From the NCBI GenBank assembly GCA_963678465.1, contig OY782858.1, forward strand, positions 62,001-126,000: a DNA stretch of 64,000 bases, read 5' to 3'. Both the position numbers and the translations under genes were made by a program. The notes below the pieces were generated by a model. That model saw nothing but the letters and a program-made list of their open reading frames with translations, was not told where the DNA came from and did no database searches. Shown in pieces: positions 24,753-33,647 of this stretch (its first letter is position 1; each line of letters opens with the position of its first letter). Source of the stretch: Paludibacter sp963678465 (GTDB taxonomy: Bacteria > Bacteroidota > Bacteroidia > Bacteroidales > Paludibacteraceae).

Positions 24753-25748
24753 TTACACACTCTCCAGCGCCTCCCGAAGTATCGAAAAAGACTTTAGTTT
24801 CGCTTCGTTATCGTAAATATAGGTCGCCACCATTAGTTCATCAATTTGAGTGTCATCAATAAAATCCGAAAGTTTAGTTCGGAGTGATGCGCTGTTGCCT
24901 GTAAATGTGCAAGCCAGCATGTTGTTGATGGTAGATCGCACTTCGGGGATATTGTATTCGGCTGGCAACTTTCCCGGAGCCTGCAACGGGGTGCGCACAT
25001 TGGTGATCACACCAACAAACATGGCGATCAGACTGCTGAGCAAAGCCGATGCTTCCTCGTCGGTGTCGGCTCCTAATACATTGACGCAAGCCATCACATA
25101 AGGTTTGTCGAGGTATACCGACGGTCGGAAGTGTTCGCGATAAATGGCGATGGCCTGCCTGAGATGGGTTGGGGCAAAGTGGGCCGCAAAGGTGTAGGGC
25201 AAGCCCATTTGTGCAGCCAGATAGGCGCTGTCGGTGCTTGAGCCGAGTATCCATATCGGTATGTCGAGTCCTTCGCCCGGAAATGCGCGTACCATGGCAG
25301 TGCTGTTGCTTTTGCTGAAATAAGTCTGCAATTGTTTTACGTCATTCGGGAAATGGAGCGAAGCATCCAAATTGTTTCTTCTGAGCGCTCTGGCGGTAAG
25401 CTGATCGGTGCCGGGAGCTCTTCCCAGTCCCAGGTCTATTCTCCCCGGATAGATAGAAGCCAGTGTTCCGAATTGTTCGGCAATCACTAACGGACTGTGG
25501 TTGGGCAGCATTATTCCCCCTGACCCTACGCGTATGCTATTTGTTTTTCCGGCTACATGGCCTATCAGTACCGAGGTGGCGGAGCTGGCAATGTATTCCA
25601 TGTTGTGATGTTCGGCCATCCAAATGCGGTTGTATCCTAATGCTTCAACGTGGCGCGCCACTGCTACAGTACTTTCAATGGCCGAACTGTGGTTTCCGCC
25701 TTTTACTACTGTTGCCAGTTCGAGCACTGATAATGGTATTTTAGTCAT
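24753..25748 (-). CDS. Luciferase-like (LLM class) flavin-dependent monooxygenase
   Basis: The 331-aa protein is a TIM-barrel bacterial-luciferase-family oxidoreductase using reduced flavin. Family features are PLSVLELATVVKGGNHSSAI at the N-terminus, RIWMAEHHN (about 40-48), VGSGGIMLPNHSPLVIAEQF and GRIDLGLGRAPGTD. The last motifs match the MsnO8/YhbW-like branch. The substrate is unknown. It is monocistronic, and its 3' end lies just 30 bp from the end of the repeat-rich unit at 24719. Confidence 0.88.
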   Translation of the reverse strand: MTKIPLSVLELATVVKGGNHSSAIESTVAVARHVEALGYNRIWMAEHHNMEYIASSATSVLIGHVAGKTNSIRVGSGGIMLPNHSPLVIAEQFGTLASIYPGRIDLGLGRAPGTDQLTARALRRNNLDASLHFPNDVKQLQTYFSKSNSTAMVRAFPGEGLDIPIWILGSSTDSAYLAAQMGLPYTFAAHFAPTHLRQAIAIYREHFRPSVYLDKPYVMACVNVLGADTDEEASALLSSLIAMFVGVITNVRTPLQAPGKLPAEYNIPEVRSTINNMLACTFTGNSASLRTKLSDFIDDTQIDELMVATYIYDNEAKLKSFSILREALESV

Positions 25749-25924
25749 TTGTTCGTTATTTTATTTTTAATAACTAACAATACCATCGCATTGTTGTTGC
25801 CGGAATTTAGTTTATTACACTACTTTTAAGTAATGAAAATGGTAGAATGCTGCGTAATAAACAAGTTATATGTTGTTGATCTCCTATTCATTAAATAGTA
25901 AATACTATCATACATTATCTAATA

Positions 25925-25955
25925 AAAAAATGCTCAGGAAATTTTCCTGAGCATC
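25925..25955 (-). terminator. Intrinsic terminator of the PBP1A gene
   Basis: Minus-strand hairpin of 12-bp arms ATGCTCAGGAAA / TTTCCTGAGCAT followed by a T-rich run, directly after the stop at 25962. Confidence 0.85.
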
Positions 25956-25961
25956 TCTTAA

Positions 25962-28394
25962 TTAGGGTGCTACTTTTGTAGGAGTCGGAGGAGCAGGAAT
26001 GCTTGTCGATTCTTCCAGTGGTATTGCATCCAGCGAAATATCGTCGGCCGACGTGGAGTCATGCGCCGTAGTATCGCGTGGTATGTAAGTGTGACAATTG
26101 TACGAACGAAGAATCTTTTCCTTTGGCTTGGTAGGGAATTTGCCACGGTATTGTTTAAAGTTTTCGTCCTTAAGTACCTTTTCCATAAATAAACCGAAAA
26201 TAGGCAAAGCGGTGCGACTGCCCTCACCAAGTTGACCGGTTCTGAAGTGGACGCTACGATGTTCGCCACCTACCCAGGCACCTCCGATCAGGTTTTTTGT
26301 AACCCCAACGAACCATGCATCCGAGTGATTGGACGATGTTCCTGTTTTCCCTCCGAAATCGGTATTGTAATTAAATAAATCCCATTCCCACAGGGCCTGT
26401 GTTGTTCCTCCGGGTTCGGTCATGCCACCTTTGAGCATCTCTGTCATCAGCCAAGCCGTTTCGTAAGAGATAACGCGTTTTTGTTCGGTGGCAGCCTGAT
26501 AAATTACTTTTCCGTTCTTGTCTTCTATGCGGCTCACTAAAATCGGATCGTGATACATCCCTTCGTTCACTACCGTCCCGAACGAGTTGACAAGTTCGAG
26601 CAGCGATACATCGGATGAACCCAGGCAGGTCGATGGTTTGTTGTCGAGCGGCGTTTTGATGCCGAGTAAATGTGCTGTTTTTATAATCTCAGGAATTCCT
26701 ACTTCCTGCGCCAACTGCACTGCAACGGTGTTGATGGATCGGGCAAAAGCATGTTTAAGCGTCATCGAGTAGCCGAGATAAGTGCCATTGGCATTGTGTG
26801 GTGTCCACGATTTTGTTTCGCCATTTTCCTCGTATTCCCAGGTCACGCGTTTGTCGGTTATTTTATCGCAGGGCGCCTTTCCATGTAGCATAGCTGCGGT
26901 ATAAACAAAAAGCTTAAACGTTGACCCCGGTTGCCGTTTCGATTGTGCCACCTTGTCGTATTGCCAAAACTTAAAATTGATATCGCCCACCCAGGCCTTT
27001 ACATTCCCTGTGTTGGGTTCCATGGCCACAAAACTGGTGTGCATAAAGTGGTTCATGTACCGAATGGAGTCCATTACGCTGAGTGTAGTGTCTTTTTCAA
27101 TCAGGTCGTAATCGAACACTTTGGTGCGATGAGGTATGTTCAGGTATTTGAAAATAGAATCTTTATTTCCACCGAACTTTTCGCTCAGCGAAGCATAAGC
27201 CTTTGTTTTCTTCGCTTTGTCTTCGATGAAATTAGGAATGTCGTTGTGTTTTTCGTCCTGCCATGGATTTTGTCCGCGCCAGTGATCGAAGAAACGACGC
27301 TGCACCGTCCGCATTTGTTTTTCTACAGCCTCTTCGGCATATTTCTGTAAACGGGAATCGAGTGTTACGTAGATTTTTAATCCATCCGAATAAATATCGT
27401 AACCGTTAGCTTTTTCCCATTCTTCGAGATATTTGGCAAGGTAGCTTCTGAAATGAAGCGCTTCACCGTCGTACGATTGCTCTACGCTGAAATTAAGCTG
27501 AATAGGGATTTCCTTTAATGAATCACATTGATGTTGGGTGATCACATTGTGTGTTACAAGATTTTGTAAAACAACATTGCGTCGCTCTTTCGAACGTTTC
27601 GGATTGGCTTTCGGGTTGTAACTGGTGGTTGCTTTTAAAAGACCTATCAGTGTGGCCGACTGTTCGTAATTGAGTTTTGCAGGTGTTGTTTTGAAATAAG
27701 TTTTAGCTGCTGTACGGATTCCAAATGAATTGCTCCCAAAATCTACCGTGTTGAAGTACATGGTCAGGATTTCTTTTTTTGTGTAAAAAATTTCAATTTT
27801 TACAGCAGTTACCCATTCCTTGGTTTTCATTATCAAAAGTTTGACACCGGGAATATGGCCAAAAAGTCCTTTGGAGTATTGGTTTCTGGTTTTGTACATG
27901 TTTTTCACCAATTGCTGCGTAATGGTACTGGCGCCACGGGCATTGCCCTGCGTCATGTCTTTCACTGCAGCAAAAACACCCTGAAAATCGATGCCGAAAT
28001 GATCGTAGAAACGTTCATCTTCGGTGGTTATCAATGTTTGAATGATAATGGGCGAAATCTCGTCGTATTCCACCGACATTCGATTCTCGGTAAAGTACTT
28101 ACCGATGACTTTCCCATCCGCCGAAATAATTTCGGTAGCCAGACTTTGGTCGGGGTGGCTGATGCTATGCAAGGTGGGCGATTTTCCGAATAACCACAGA
28201 AAGTTAATGTCCACCAGGAACAAAAAGAGCAGGAACATCCAGCAGAAAGTAAGTGCCATATTGCCGATTTTTCGGTACCATGGCAAATGCTTAAACCTTT
28301 CGTATCTGTATTTACGCCAGCTAATGAATTTCTTCCATCCTGATTTTATGAATGGCAAGATTGAGGAAAGTAGATTTCTTAATTTTTCCCACAT
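25962..28394 (-). CDS. Class A penicillin-binding protein 1A
   Basis: This 810-aa bifunctional peptidoglycan synthase has a cytoplasmic basic N-terminus, one transmembrane helix (about 46-70), a GT51 transglycosylase domain with catalytic Glu125 in TTEDERFYDH and the GASTITQQLVKN motif, and a transpeptidase domain with STFK (491-494, nucleophile Ser491), SIN (553-555) and KTG (683-685). It polymerises glycan strands and cross-links stem peptides in the periplasm. The Pro/Ser-rich tail is disordered. It has its own promoter and terminator. Confidence 0.95.
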   Translation of the reverse strand: MWEKLRNLLSSILPFIKSGWKKFISWRKYRYERFKHLPWYRKIGNMALTFCWMFLLFLFLVDINFLWLFGKSPTLHSISHPDQSLATEIISADGKVIGKYFTENRMSVEYDEISPIIIQTLITTEDERFYDHFGIDFQGVFAAVKDMTQGNARGASTITQQLVKNMYKTRNQYSKGLFGHIPGVKLLIMKTKEWVTAVKIEIFYTKKEILTMYFNTVDFGSNSFGIRTAAKTYFKTTPAKLNYEQSATLIGLLKATTSYNPKANPKRSKERRNVVLQNLVTHNVITQHQCDSLKEIPIQLNFSVEQSYDGEALHFRSYLAKYLEEWEKANGYDIYSDGLKIYVTLDSRLQKYAEEAVEKQMRTVQRRFFDHWRGQNPWQDEKHNDIPNFIEDKAKKTKAYASLSEKFGGNKDSIFKYLNIPHRTKVFDYDLIEKDTTLSVMDSIRYMNHFMHTSFVAMEPNTGNVKAWVGDINFKFWQYDKVAQSKRQPGSTFKLFVYTAAMLHGKAPCDKITDKRVTWEYEENGETKSWTPHNANGTYLGYSMTLKHAFARSINTVAVQLAQEVGIPEIIKTAHLLGIKTPLDNKPSTCLGSSDVSLLELVNSFGTVVNEGMYHDPILVSRIEDKNGKVIYQAATEQKRVISYETAWLMTEMLKGGMTEPGGTTQALWEWDLFNYNTDFGGKTGTSSNHSDAWFVGVTKNLIGGAWVGGEHRSVHFRTGQLGEGSRTALPIFGLFMEKVLKDENFKQYRGKFPTKPKEKILRSYNCHTYIPRDTTAHDSTSADDISLDAIPLEESTSIPAPPTPTKVAP

Positions 28395-28416
28395 ATGTTT
28401 TTTCGGAATTAAGATG

Positions 28417-28424
28417 CAAAGTTA
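28417..28424 (-). promoter_or_regulatory. -7 box of the PBP1A gene
   Basis: TAACTTTG on the minus strand, 23 bp before the ATG. The -33 region shows no clear TTTG. Confidence 0.5.
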
Positions 28425-28460
28425 CTGCAAAAGATGGAATTTATTGTTTTTTTCAGTTGT

Positions 28461-28856
28461 TCAAAGCATTTTTTTTACATTCTTTTCCGGAATCAGGCAC
28501 GAATCGTTCCTTCCGAAAATTTTATACCTCGATTTTGAAACCGACCTGTATAGATAGTCGCGAACAAAAGCAGGTATAAGTTTGAAGATGTAGAATGGTT
28601 TCCACAGCCTTCCAAGGTCATGTAGTATTTCAAGTACTGCCGAAGAGTGACTATAATATGTATTGTTGCGCCGGTAAATGATTGTCGTCAGGTCGGCTGC
28701 CGATAATTCGAGCGCTTTCAAAGTCTTTTGTCCTTCTTCTGATTGCAATGCCACAAAATTGAATTTCTCCTCTCCATTGTTTTTTATCAGAAACCGAACC
28801 CACCCGGAGCAGAGCTTGCAATATCCATCGAAAAAAACAACAGGCTTTTCTGACAT
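28461..28856 (-). CDS. DCC-family thiol-disulfide oxidoreductase-like protein (DUF393)
   Basis: The 131-aa protein carries the diagnostic FFDGYCKLCSGWVRFL motif near its N-terminus, with Cys13-Lys-Leu-Cys16 as the redox-type pair. DUF393/YuxK proteins are predicted thiol-disulfide oxidoreductases; a defined substrate is not known. LIPAFVRDYLYRSVSKSRYK near the end is also a family feature. It lies between the PBP1A promoter and metK on the same strand, with 138 bp to the metK stop codon that include the metK terminator, so it is probably transcribed alone. Confidence 0.88.
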   Translation of the reverse strand: MSEKPVVFFDGYCKLCSGWVRFLIKNNGEEKFNFVALQSEEGQKTLKALELSAADLTTIIYRRNNTYYSHSSAVLEILHDLGRLWKPFYIFKLIPAFVRDYLYRSVSKSRYKIFGRNDSCLIPEKNVKKML

Positions 28857-28920
28857 TTTACAGTAATTATTTTATATCATAACGAATCATGGGTGGTTTT
28901 TGTTGAATGGCGATGCTGTT

Positions 28921-28968
28921 GAAGGATAAAAAACAATAGGTTGCAGATTTTCAGCATCTGCAACCTAT
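28921..28968 (-). terminator. Intrinsic terminator of metK
   Basis: 13-bp perfect arms ATAGGTTGCAGAT / ATCTGCAACCTAT with a 7-base loop, then TTGTTTTTTA on the minus strand. Confidence 0.88.
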
Positions 28969-28994
28969 CGGCGTATTGTTTTGGAAAGTAGTTT

Positions 28995-30275
28995 TTAGAG
29001 ACTAAATTCAGCTTTAATAGCTTCAATCATGTCTGTTTTTTCCCAGGTGAAAAGCTCAACGTTCAGGCATATTTCTTTGCCATTTCCGTCTTTAAAACAT
29101 TTGGTTACCTCCACCGGAGTGCGACCAACATGACCGTAAGAAGCTGTTTCTTCGTAAATCGGATTACGCAGTTTCAGGCGTTCTTCGATGGCTTTTGGGC
29201 GCATATCGAAAAGCTTCTCAATTTTAGCAGCGATTTCACCATCGTTCAGGCCTATCTGAGCTGTTCCGTAAGTGTTTACGTAAAGATTCATTGGTTTTGC
29301 CACGCCGATAGCATAGGCTACCTGTACCAATACTTCGTTGGCCAAACCAGCAGCTACTATGTTTTTTGCAATGTGACGGGCAGCATATGCAGCCGATCGG
29401 TCTACTTTGGAAGGATCTTTGCCCGAGAAAGCGCCACCTCCGTGAGCACCTTTTCCGCCATAAGTGTCTACAATAATCTTACGTCCTGTCAGTCCGGTAT
29501 CGCCATGAGGGCCACCGATAACGAATTTTCCGGTAGGATTCACGTGTAAAGTGTATTCTCCTTTGAAAAGTTGTGCAAACTGAGTATCCAGCGCCTGAAC
29601 GCGCGGAATCAAAATGTCTGCTACGTCCTGACGGATTTTAGCCAGCATTTCTTCGTCGGCTTCTTCCTGCGATTTTGTAGCCGAAGGTTGTACGAAATCA
29701 TCGTGCTGTGTCGAAACTACAATTGTATTTACTTTTACAGGTTGGTTGTTGTCGTCGTATTCTATTGTTACCTGCGATTTTGAATCGGGACGAAGGTAGG
29801 TCATTACTTTTCCTTCGCGGCGAATGGCAGCAAGTTCTTCAACAAGTGCATGTGACAGGTCAAGCGCAATCGGCATTAAATTCTTGGTCTCGTTGGTGGC
29901 GTAACCAAACATCATGCCCTGGTCGCCGGCACCCTGATTCATTGGATCTTCACGTTCCACACCGCGGTTGATGTCGCCTGATTGTTCGTGGATAGACGAG
30001 AAAATACCGCAGGCATTTCCGTCGAACATATATTCACTTTTGGTGTACCCAATGCGATTGATCACGCGGCGGGCCACTGACTGAACATCGATGTATGCAT
30101 TTGATTTTACTTCGCCGGCAAGTACAACCTGACCGGTAGTTACAAGGGTTTCGCAGGCTACTTTTGAGCTGCTGTCCAGTGCCAGAAAGTTATCGAGAAT
30201 GGCATCTGAAATTTGATCGGCTACTTTATCAGGATGACCTTCTGAAACCGATTCGGATGAAAATAAATATCCCAT
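28995..30275 (-). CDS. metK: S-adenosylmethionine synthase
   Basis: MetK makes S-adenosylmethionine from ATP and methionine, the methyl donor used by the DNA methyltransferase and rRNA methyltransferase encoded in this window. The 426-aa protein has SVSEGHPDKVADQISDA (about 8-24), GAGDQGMMFGYA, FVIGGPHGDTGLTGRKIIVD and GGGAFSGKDPSKVDRS, the complete family set. Bacteroidota enzymes are slightly longer than the 384-aa E. coli form, as here. Confidence 0.97.
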   Translation of the reverse strand: MGYLFSSESVSEGHPDKVADQISDAILDNFLALDSSSKVACETLVTTGQVVLAGEVKSNAYIDVQSVARRVINRIGYTKSEYMFDGNACGIFSSIHEQSGDINRGVEREDPMNQGAGDQGMMFGYATNETKNLMPIALDLSHALVEELAAIRREGKVMTYLRPDSKSQVTIEYDDNNQPVKVNTIVVSTQHDDFVQPSATKSQEEADEEMLAKIRQDVADILIPRVQALDTQFAQLFKGEYTLHVNPTGKFVIGGPHGDTGLTGRKIIVDTYGGKGAHGGGAFSGKDPSKVDRSAAYAARHIAKNIVAAGLANEVLVQVAYAIGVAKPMNLYVNTYGTAQIGLNDGEIAAKIEKLFDMRPKAIEERLKLRNPIYEETASYGHVGRTPVEVTKCFKDGNGKEICLNVELFTWEKTDMIEAIKAEFSL

Positions 30276-30585
30276 ATTGTTTACAATTAATTAATTTAGA
30301 AATTTACAATTAAATAACTAACAAATAAACGGGAGGGTTGTTTTGGAGGACTATATAAGGCGCAGAAAATCAGTTGCAATTTAGCATTTTTTTCTGTGGT
30401 TGCAAGCAGTCCAAATCTCTCCACATTTATTTATGCTGCAAAATTACTAAAAGTTCTTGTATGTTGTTACAATCAATCGCATATTTATATAATTTAAGCA
30501 ATTTGAGAAACAATTAGTTGCACAGTTTTATGTTACAATAGTTCTTGTTCTATCCTGTTTTTGATCTCTCAGATAAATCACTGAT
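30276..30585. other. metK upstream region
   Basis: This gene-free 310 bp lies between metK and rarA. TAATTTTG on the minus strand at 30439-30446 is a likely -7 box for metK, which would give a leader of about 155 nt. I looked for a SAM-riboswitch-like stem set in this leader and saw none I could support. Confidence 0.45.
30439..30446 (-). promoter_or_regulatory. Probable -7 box of metK
   Basis: TAATTTTG (minus strand) matches TAnnTTTG. A TTG lies 23 bp upstream (30470-30472), slightly farther than usual. Confidence 0.4.
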
Positions 30586-31854
30586 TCAAAAACGTCCTTT
30601 CCAAAGCATTCTCAGCCATTCTCCGAGTTTTTTCTCAGCAGGATTTTCCTGTACTTTCCATATCGAGCGGTTTTGCAATGCGTCGGGAAGAAATTGTTGT
30701 TCTACAAAGTGATTCGGAAAATCGTGTGAATACTTGTAATTTTTACCGTAATTCAGGTCTTTCATTAGTTTGGTGGGCGAGTTTCGTAAATGCAGAGGTA
30801 CAGGTAAATTTCCTGTTTGCTCTACAAGTGCCAATGCATTGTCGATGGCCAGATAAGCCGAATTGCTTTTCGGCGAAGAAGCCAGATAAATGGTTGCTTC
30901 GGCTAAAATGATGCGTCCTTCGGGCCAGCCAATTTTCTGTAAAGCATCGAAACAGGCATTTGCCAACAATAAAGCGTTTGGATTTGCCAATCCAATGTCT
31001 TCGGCCGCCGAAATCACCAGTCGCCGTGCAATGAATTTAGGATCCTCGCCTCCGGCCACCATGCGTGCCAACCAATAAATAGCAGCGTCAGGATCACTCC
31101 CGCGAATGGATTTGATGAAAGCTGATATAATGTCGTAATGCATTTCGCCGTCTTTGTCGTAGGCCATTGGGTTTTGTTGCAGGCGCTCGGTCACTATTTC
31201 GTTAGTGAAATGCACAGTTGCTTCGGGTTCTGAAGCGACTACAAGTTCCAGTATGTTCAATAATTTGCGGGCATCGCCTCCCGAATAGCGCAATAGCGAC
31301 TCTGTTTCGTCGAAAATTATTTCGCGTTTTTTTAATTCTGCATCCGTTTTGATGGCTCTGTTGGCCAATTCGAGCAAATCTTCATCCTGCAACGATTTGA
31401 GTACATACACCTGACAGCGCGACAACAATGGAGTAATAACCTCGAACGAAGGATTCTCGGTGGTCGCGCCAATCAATGTTACAGTGCCATTCTCCACCGC
31501 GCCCAGCAATGAATCCTGTTGCGATTTGCTGAAACGATGAATCTCGTCAATAAATAAGATCGGGTTTCCTCCTTGCGAAAAAAATCTGCTTTGTTTTGCC
31601 TTTTCGATTACTTCGCGTACATCCTTTACTCCTGATGTTACAGCACTTAGCGTATAGAAAGGTCGATCCAGTTTATTGGCTATTATTTTGGCTAATGTGG
31701 TTTTGCCTACTCCCGGAGGTCCCCAAAGAATGAACGATGCAATATGTCCCGATTCAATCATTTGACGTAAGATGGCTTTTTCGCCAACTAAATGTTTTTG
31801 CCCGATATAATTGTCGAGTTCTTGGGGACGGAGTCGTTCGGCTAAGGGTTGCAT
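30586..31854 (-). CDS. rarA: Replication-associated recombination protein A (AAA+ ATPase)
   Basis: RarA/MgsA/WRNIP1 proteins act at stalled replication forks. The 422-aa protein has LAERLRPQELDNYIGQ at the start, Walker A GPPGVGKT (45-52), Walker B FIDEIHRF (about 100), ATTENPSFEV as sensor region, and the C-terminal tetramerisation domain with DPDAAIYWLARM and EDIGLANP. A frame eight codons longer exists, but a -7 box (31876-31883) overlaps its first codons, so the ATG at 31854 is used. Confidence 0.95.
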   Translation of the reverse strand: MQPLAERLRPQELDNYIGQKHLVGEKAILRQMIESGHIASFILWGPPGVGKTTLAKIIANKLDRPFYTLSAVTSGVKDVREVIEKAKQSRFFSQGGNPILFIDEIHRFSKSQQDSLLGAVENGTVTLIGATTENPSFEVITPLLSRCQVYVLKSLQDEDLLELANRAIKTDAELKKREIIFDETESLLRYSGGDARKLLNILELVVASEPEATVHFTNEIVTERLQQNPMAYDKDGEMHYDIISAFIKSIRGSDPDAAIYWLARMVAGGEDPKFIARRLVISAAEDIGLANPNALLLANACFDALQKIGWPEGRIILAEATIYLASSPKSNSAYLAIDNALALVEQTGNLPVPLHLRNSPTKLMKDLNYGKNYKYSHDFPNHFVEQQFLPDALQNRSIWKVQENPAEKKLGEWLRMLWKGRF

Positions 31855-31875
31855 AATTTTTTTTTGAATAAAACA

Positions 31876-31907
31876 CAAATGTAACTATATTGTGTCGAAT
31901 TGGCAAT
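31876..31907 (-). promoter_or_regulatory. Promoter of rarA
   Basis: Minus strand: TTG (31904-31906), 20 bp, TACATTTG (31876-31883). Good consensus match with ideal spacing. Confidence 0.6.
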
Positions 31908-32302
31908 TGTACAAGATGCTCGTTTGTTATTTATTGTTTCTTTTTTTTATCAGGTGTTCATCTTTTCACCGAAAAAAGTGGAATATTGATAATATGTGCT
32001 ACAAATCTCCATGTAAGAATTATTACATCTTTCAGCATTAAATAAGTGTTAAATCGACGCTAATTCGTGTTTTTTATCAGTAGATGGAGAGAGTGTGTTT
32101 TAAATTATTTTCATTGAATTTATTTAATTATTTTATTATTAGGTATTTATTGCTGTGTTTTGTCTTGCTTATTTTTCCGTTTTTATTTGGAGTATACAAA
32201 AAATAGTATTACTTTTACGCAATAAAATATATTGTGTATTAAATTATTTATTACAACGATTTTTTTTGTTTTAAATAACAGTGAGGAAAGTAAAGTTAGG
32301 AT
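31908..32302. other. AT-rich intergenic region between rarA and a plus-strand hypothetical
   Basis: About 395 bp with very low G+C and no gene, RNA or hairpin that I can support. It separates divergent transcription units. A weak -7-like TATTACTTTTA occurs near 32208 on the plus strand. Confidence 0.35.
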
Positions 32303-32707
32303 ATGGTGTATAGTTCTATTAATACAGTTAGACAGTTGCAATATAATTATTCAGTCGACATGAATAAAAAAATTATTTATGTCAAAGTCAAAGGAAATAT
32401 TATCGAGAGTGAGGGAGCTGAGATGGGTTTGTTTTTCAGAACAAAAGCCTTAGAGTTGGATTGTAAACTTTACTTTGATTTGATGGAAACACATAACTCA
32501 ATTTCGATGGGAAGTGTGTATTTCTGGTTCGAACATCAGTATGGCGATATAAATGAAAAGTTCCGTTTTATAAATACTGCATACAAAGTAAATGATGAAC
32601 AAGATAAACTGTATGATTTTATACAGACGGTTTGTTTTAATCAGGGAATAAGGACGAGAATTTTTAAAACTGAAAACGAGGCAATAGACTGGTTGATGTC
32701 AAAATAA
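32303..32707 (+). CDS. Hypothetical protein with SpoIIAA/STAS-like appearance
   Basis: This 134-aa soluble protein has alternating beta strands and helices: IIYVKVKGNI, KLYFDLMETHNSIS, ending AIDWLMSK. This resembles small SpoIIAA/STAS-like proteins common in Bacteroidota, but there is no decisive motif, so the assignment is tentative. An internal ATG at 32360 (MNKKIIYVKV) is an alternative start that better fits the fold. It is flanked by long AT-rich spacers and appears monocistronic. Confidence 0.5.
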   Translation: MVYSSINTVRQLQYNYSVDMNKKIIYVKVKGNIIESEGAEMGLFFRTKALELDCKLYFDLMETHNSISMGSVYFWFEHQYGDINEKFRFINTAYKVNDEQDKLYDFIQTVCFNQGIRTRIFKTENEAIDWLMSK

Positions 32708-32859
32708 TCATTATTTGAATGCTATGGCTGGATAAAACTGGTAATTAGTAGTTGAATTAAAGAAAATATAATATCTTGTTTTATAATAAGATATTATATT
32801 TTTTTTTGTTTGACACTATCAAAATTTTAATAGCATTTTTTAGTGCGCCAAATTAATGG

Positions 32860-32867
32860 TAATTTTG
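32860..32867 (+). promoter_or_regulatory. -7 box before the exported hypothetical
   Basis: TAATTTTG, 63 bp before the ATG at 32931; only a T-rich stretch at the -33 position. Confidence 0.45.
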
Positions 32868-32930
32868 CGGTCGATAAATCAACTTTATGGTTTGTTTGTG
32901 TTTAAGTGCTATTAGGCCGATTGTCGCAAA

Positions 32931-33584
32931 ATGAAAAGAATAAGTGTAATCGTTTTTTTGTGTGTGTTTACAATTGTAGTTAGTAGAGCGAGCTCTGTTG
33001 ATTCGGTTTCGACTTCGCACAAGGGTGGTGAATTTATCACTTATACACATGTTTCTGTGAATGCGCCTTCAGCAATTGTGAATGATGTGATTGATGATTT
33101 TGTGTTTCAAACAAAATATGATTTGGAGGCTTTGTTTGGTTGGGGTTTGAAAAATCTGAAATTAAGAAGAGAATCCGACGAATTTATAGTATTTAATTTC
33201 AAATCAACTCAATACGATAAAAAATCAGATCTTATCAAAGCTGTTGGAGCGGTCGAAATCCCCGGAGTTATTAACTTCCCTGAGATACATGTGAATAGTA
33301 GGATGACGAAGAAAACATTTAGCAATGGAACAGTGGGTGTTGATATAAATGTATTGTATTCGGATGCATTCTTGAAGTCGACTACAGGCGTTTTCAGGAT
33401 GCTGCCTCATTACGCAGGTGCTAACTGTCAGATAACTCTAGAAACACGTGTAAAATTTGGTTGGTTTTTCGATTTGTTTATCACAAAATCAACTTATCGG
33501 AGTATAATGGAATGGCGTTTTCAACAGTTGTTGCACAATATAAAGGCAGAGGCAGAGGTAAGAGCCAGGAGATTGGATAAATAA
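32931..33584 (+). CDS. Hypothetical exported protein
   Basis: This 217-aa protein has a clear signal peptide (MKRISVIVFLCVFTIVVSRA) and a beta-rich mature part with no Cys lipobox, so it is probably periplasmic. The strand-rich middle followed by a long C-terminal helix (SIMEWRFQQLLHNIKAEAE) resembles an SRPBCC/START-like helix-grip fold, but this is by eye only. No catalytic residues can be named. It lies 63 bp upstream of prfA and may be cotranscribed with it. Confidence 0.55.
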   Translation: MKRISVIVFLCVFTIVVSRASSVDSVSTSHKGGEFITYTHVSVNAPSAIVNDVIDDFVFQTKYDLEALFGWGLKNLKLRRESDEFIVFNFKSTQYDKKSDLIKAVGAVEIPGVINFPEIHVNSRMTKKTFSNGTVGVDINVLYSDAFLKSTTGVFRMLPHYAGANCQITLETRVKFGWFFDLFITKSTYRSIMEWRFQQLLHNIKAEAEVRARRLDK

Positions 33585-33647
33585 AGATTTTTTTATAATT
33601 AAAATATAGCATAAAGAATAACAAACGGATTTGGTTACATTAGTAAA

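Noticed and set aside
30276..30585. SAM riboswitch upstream of metK
   Set aside because: I could not find a consistent set of stems or conserved core in the leader; the region is AT-rich with only a promoter-like box.
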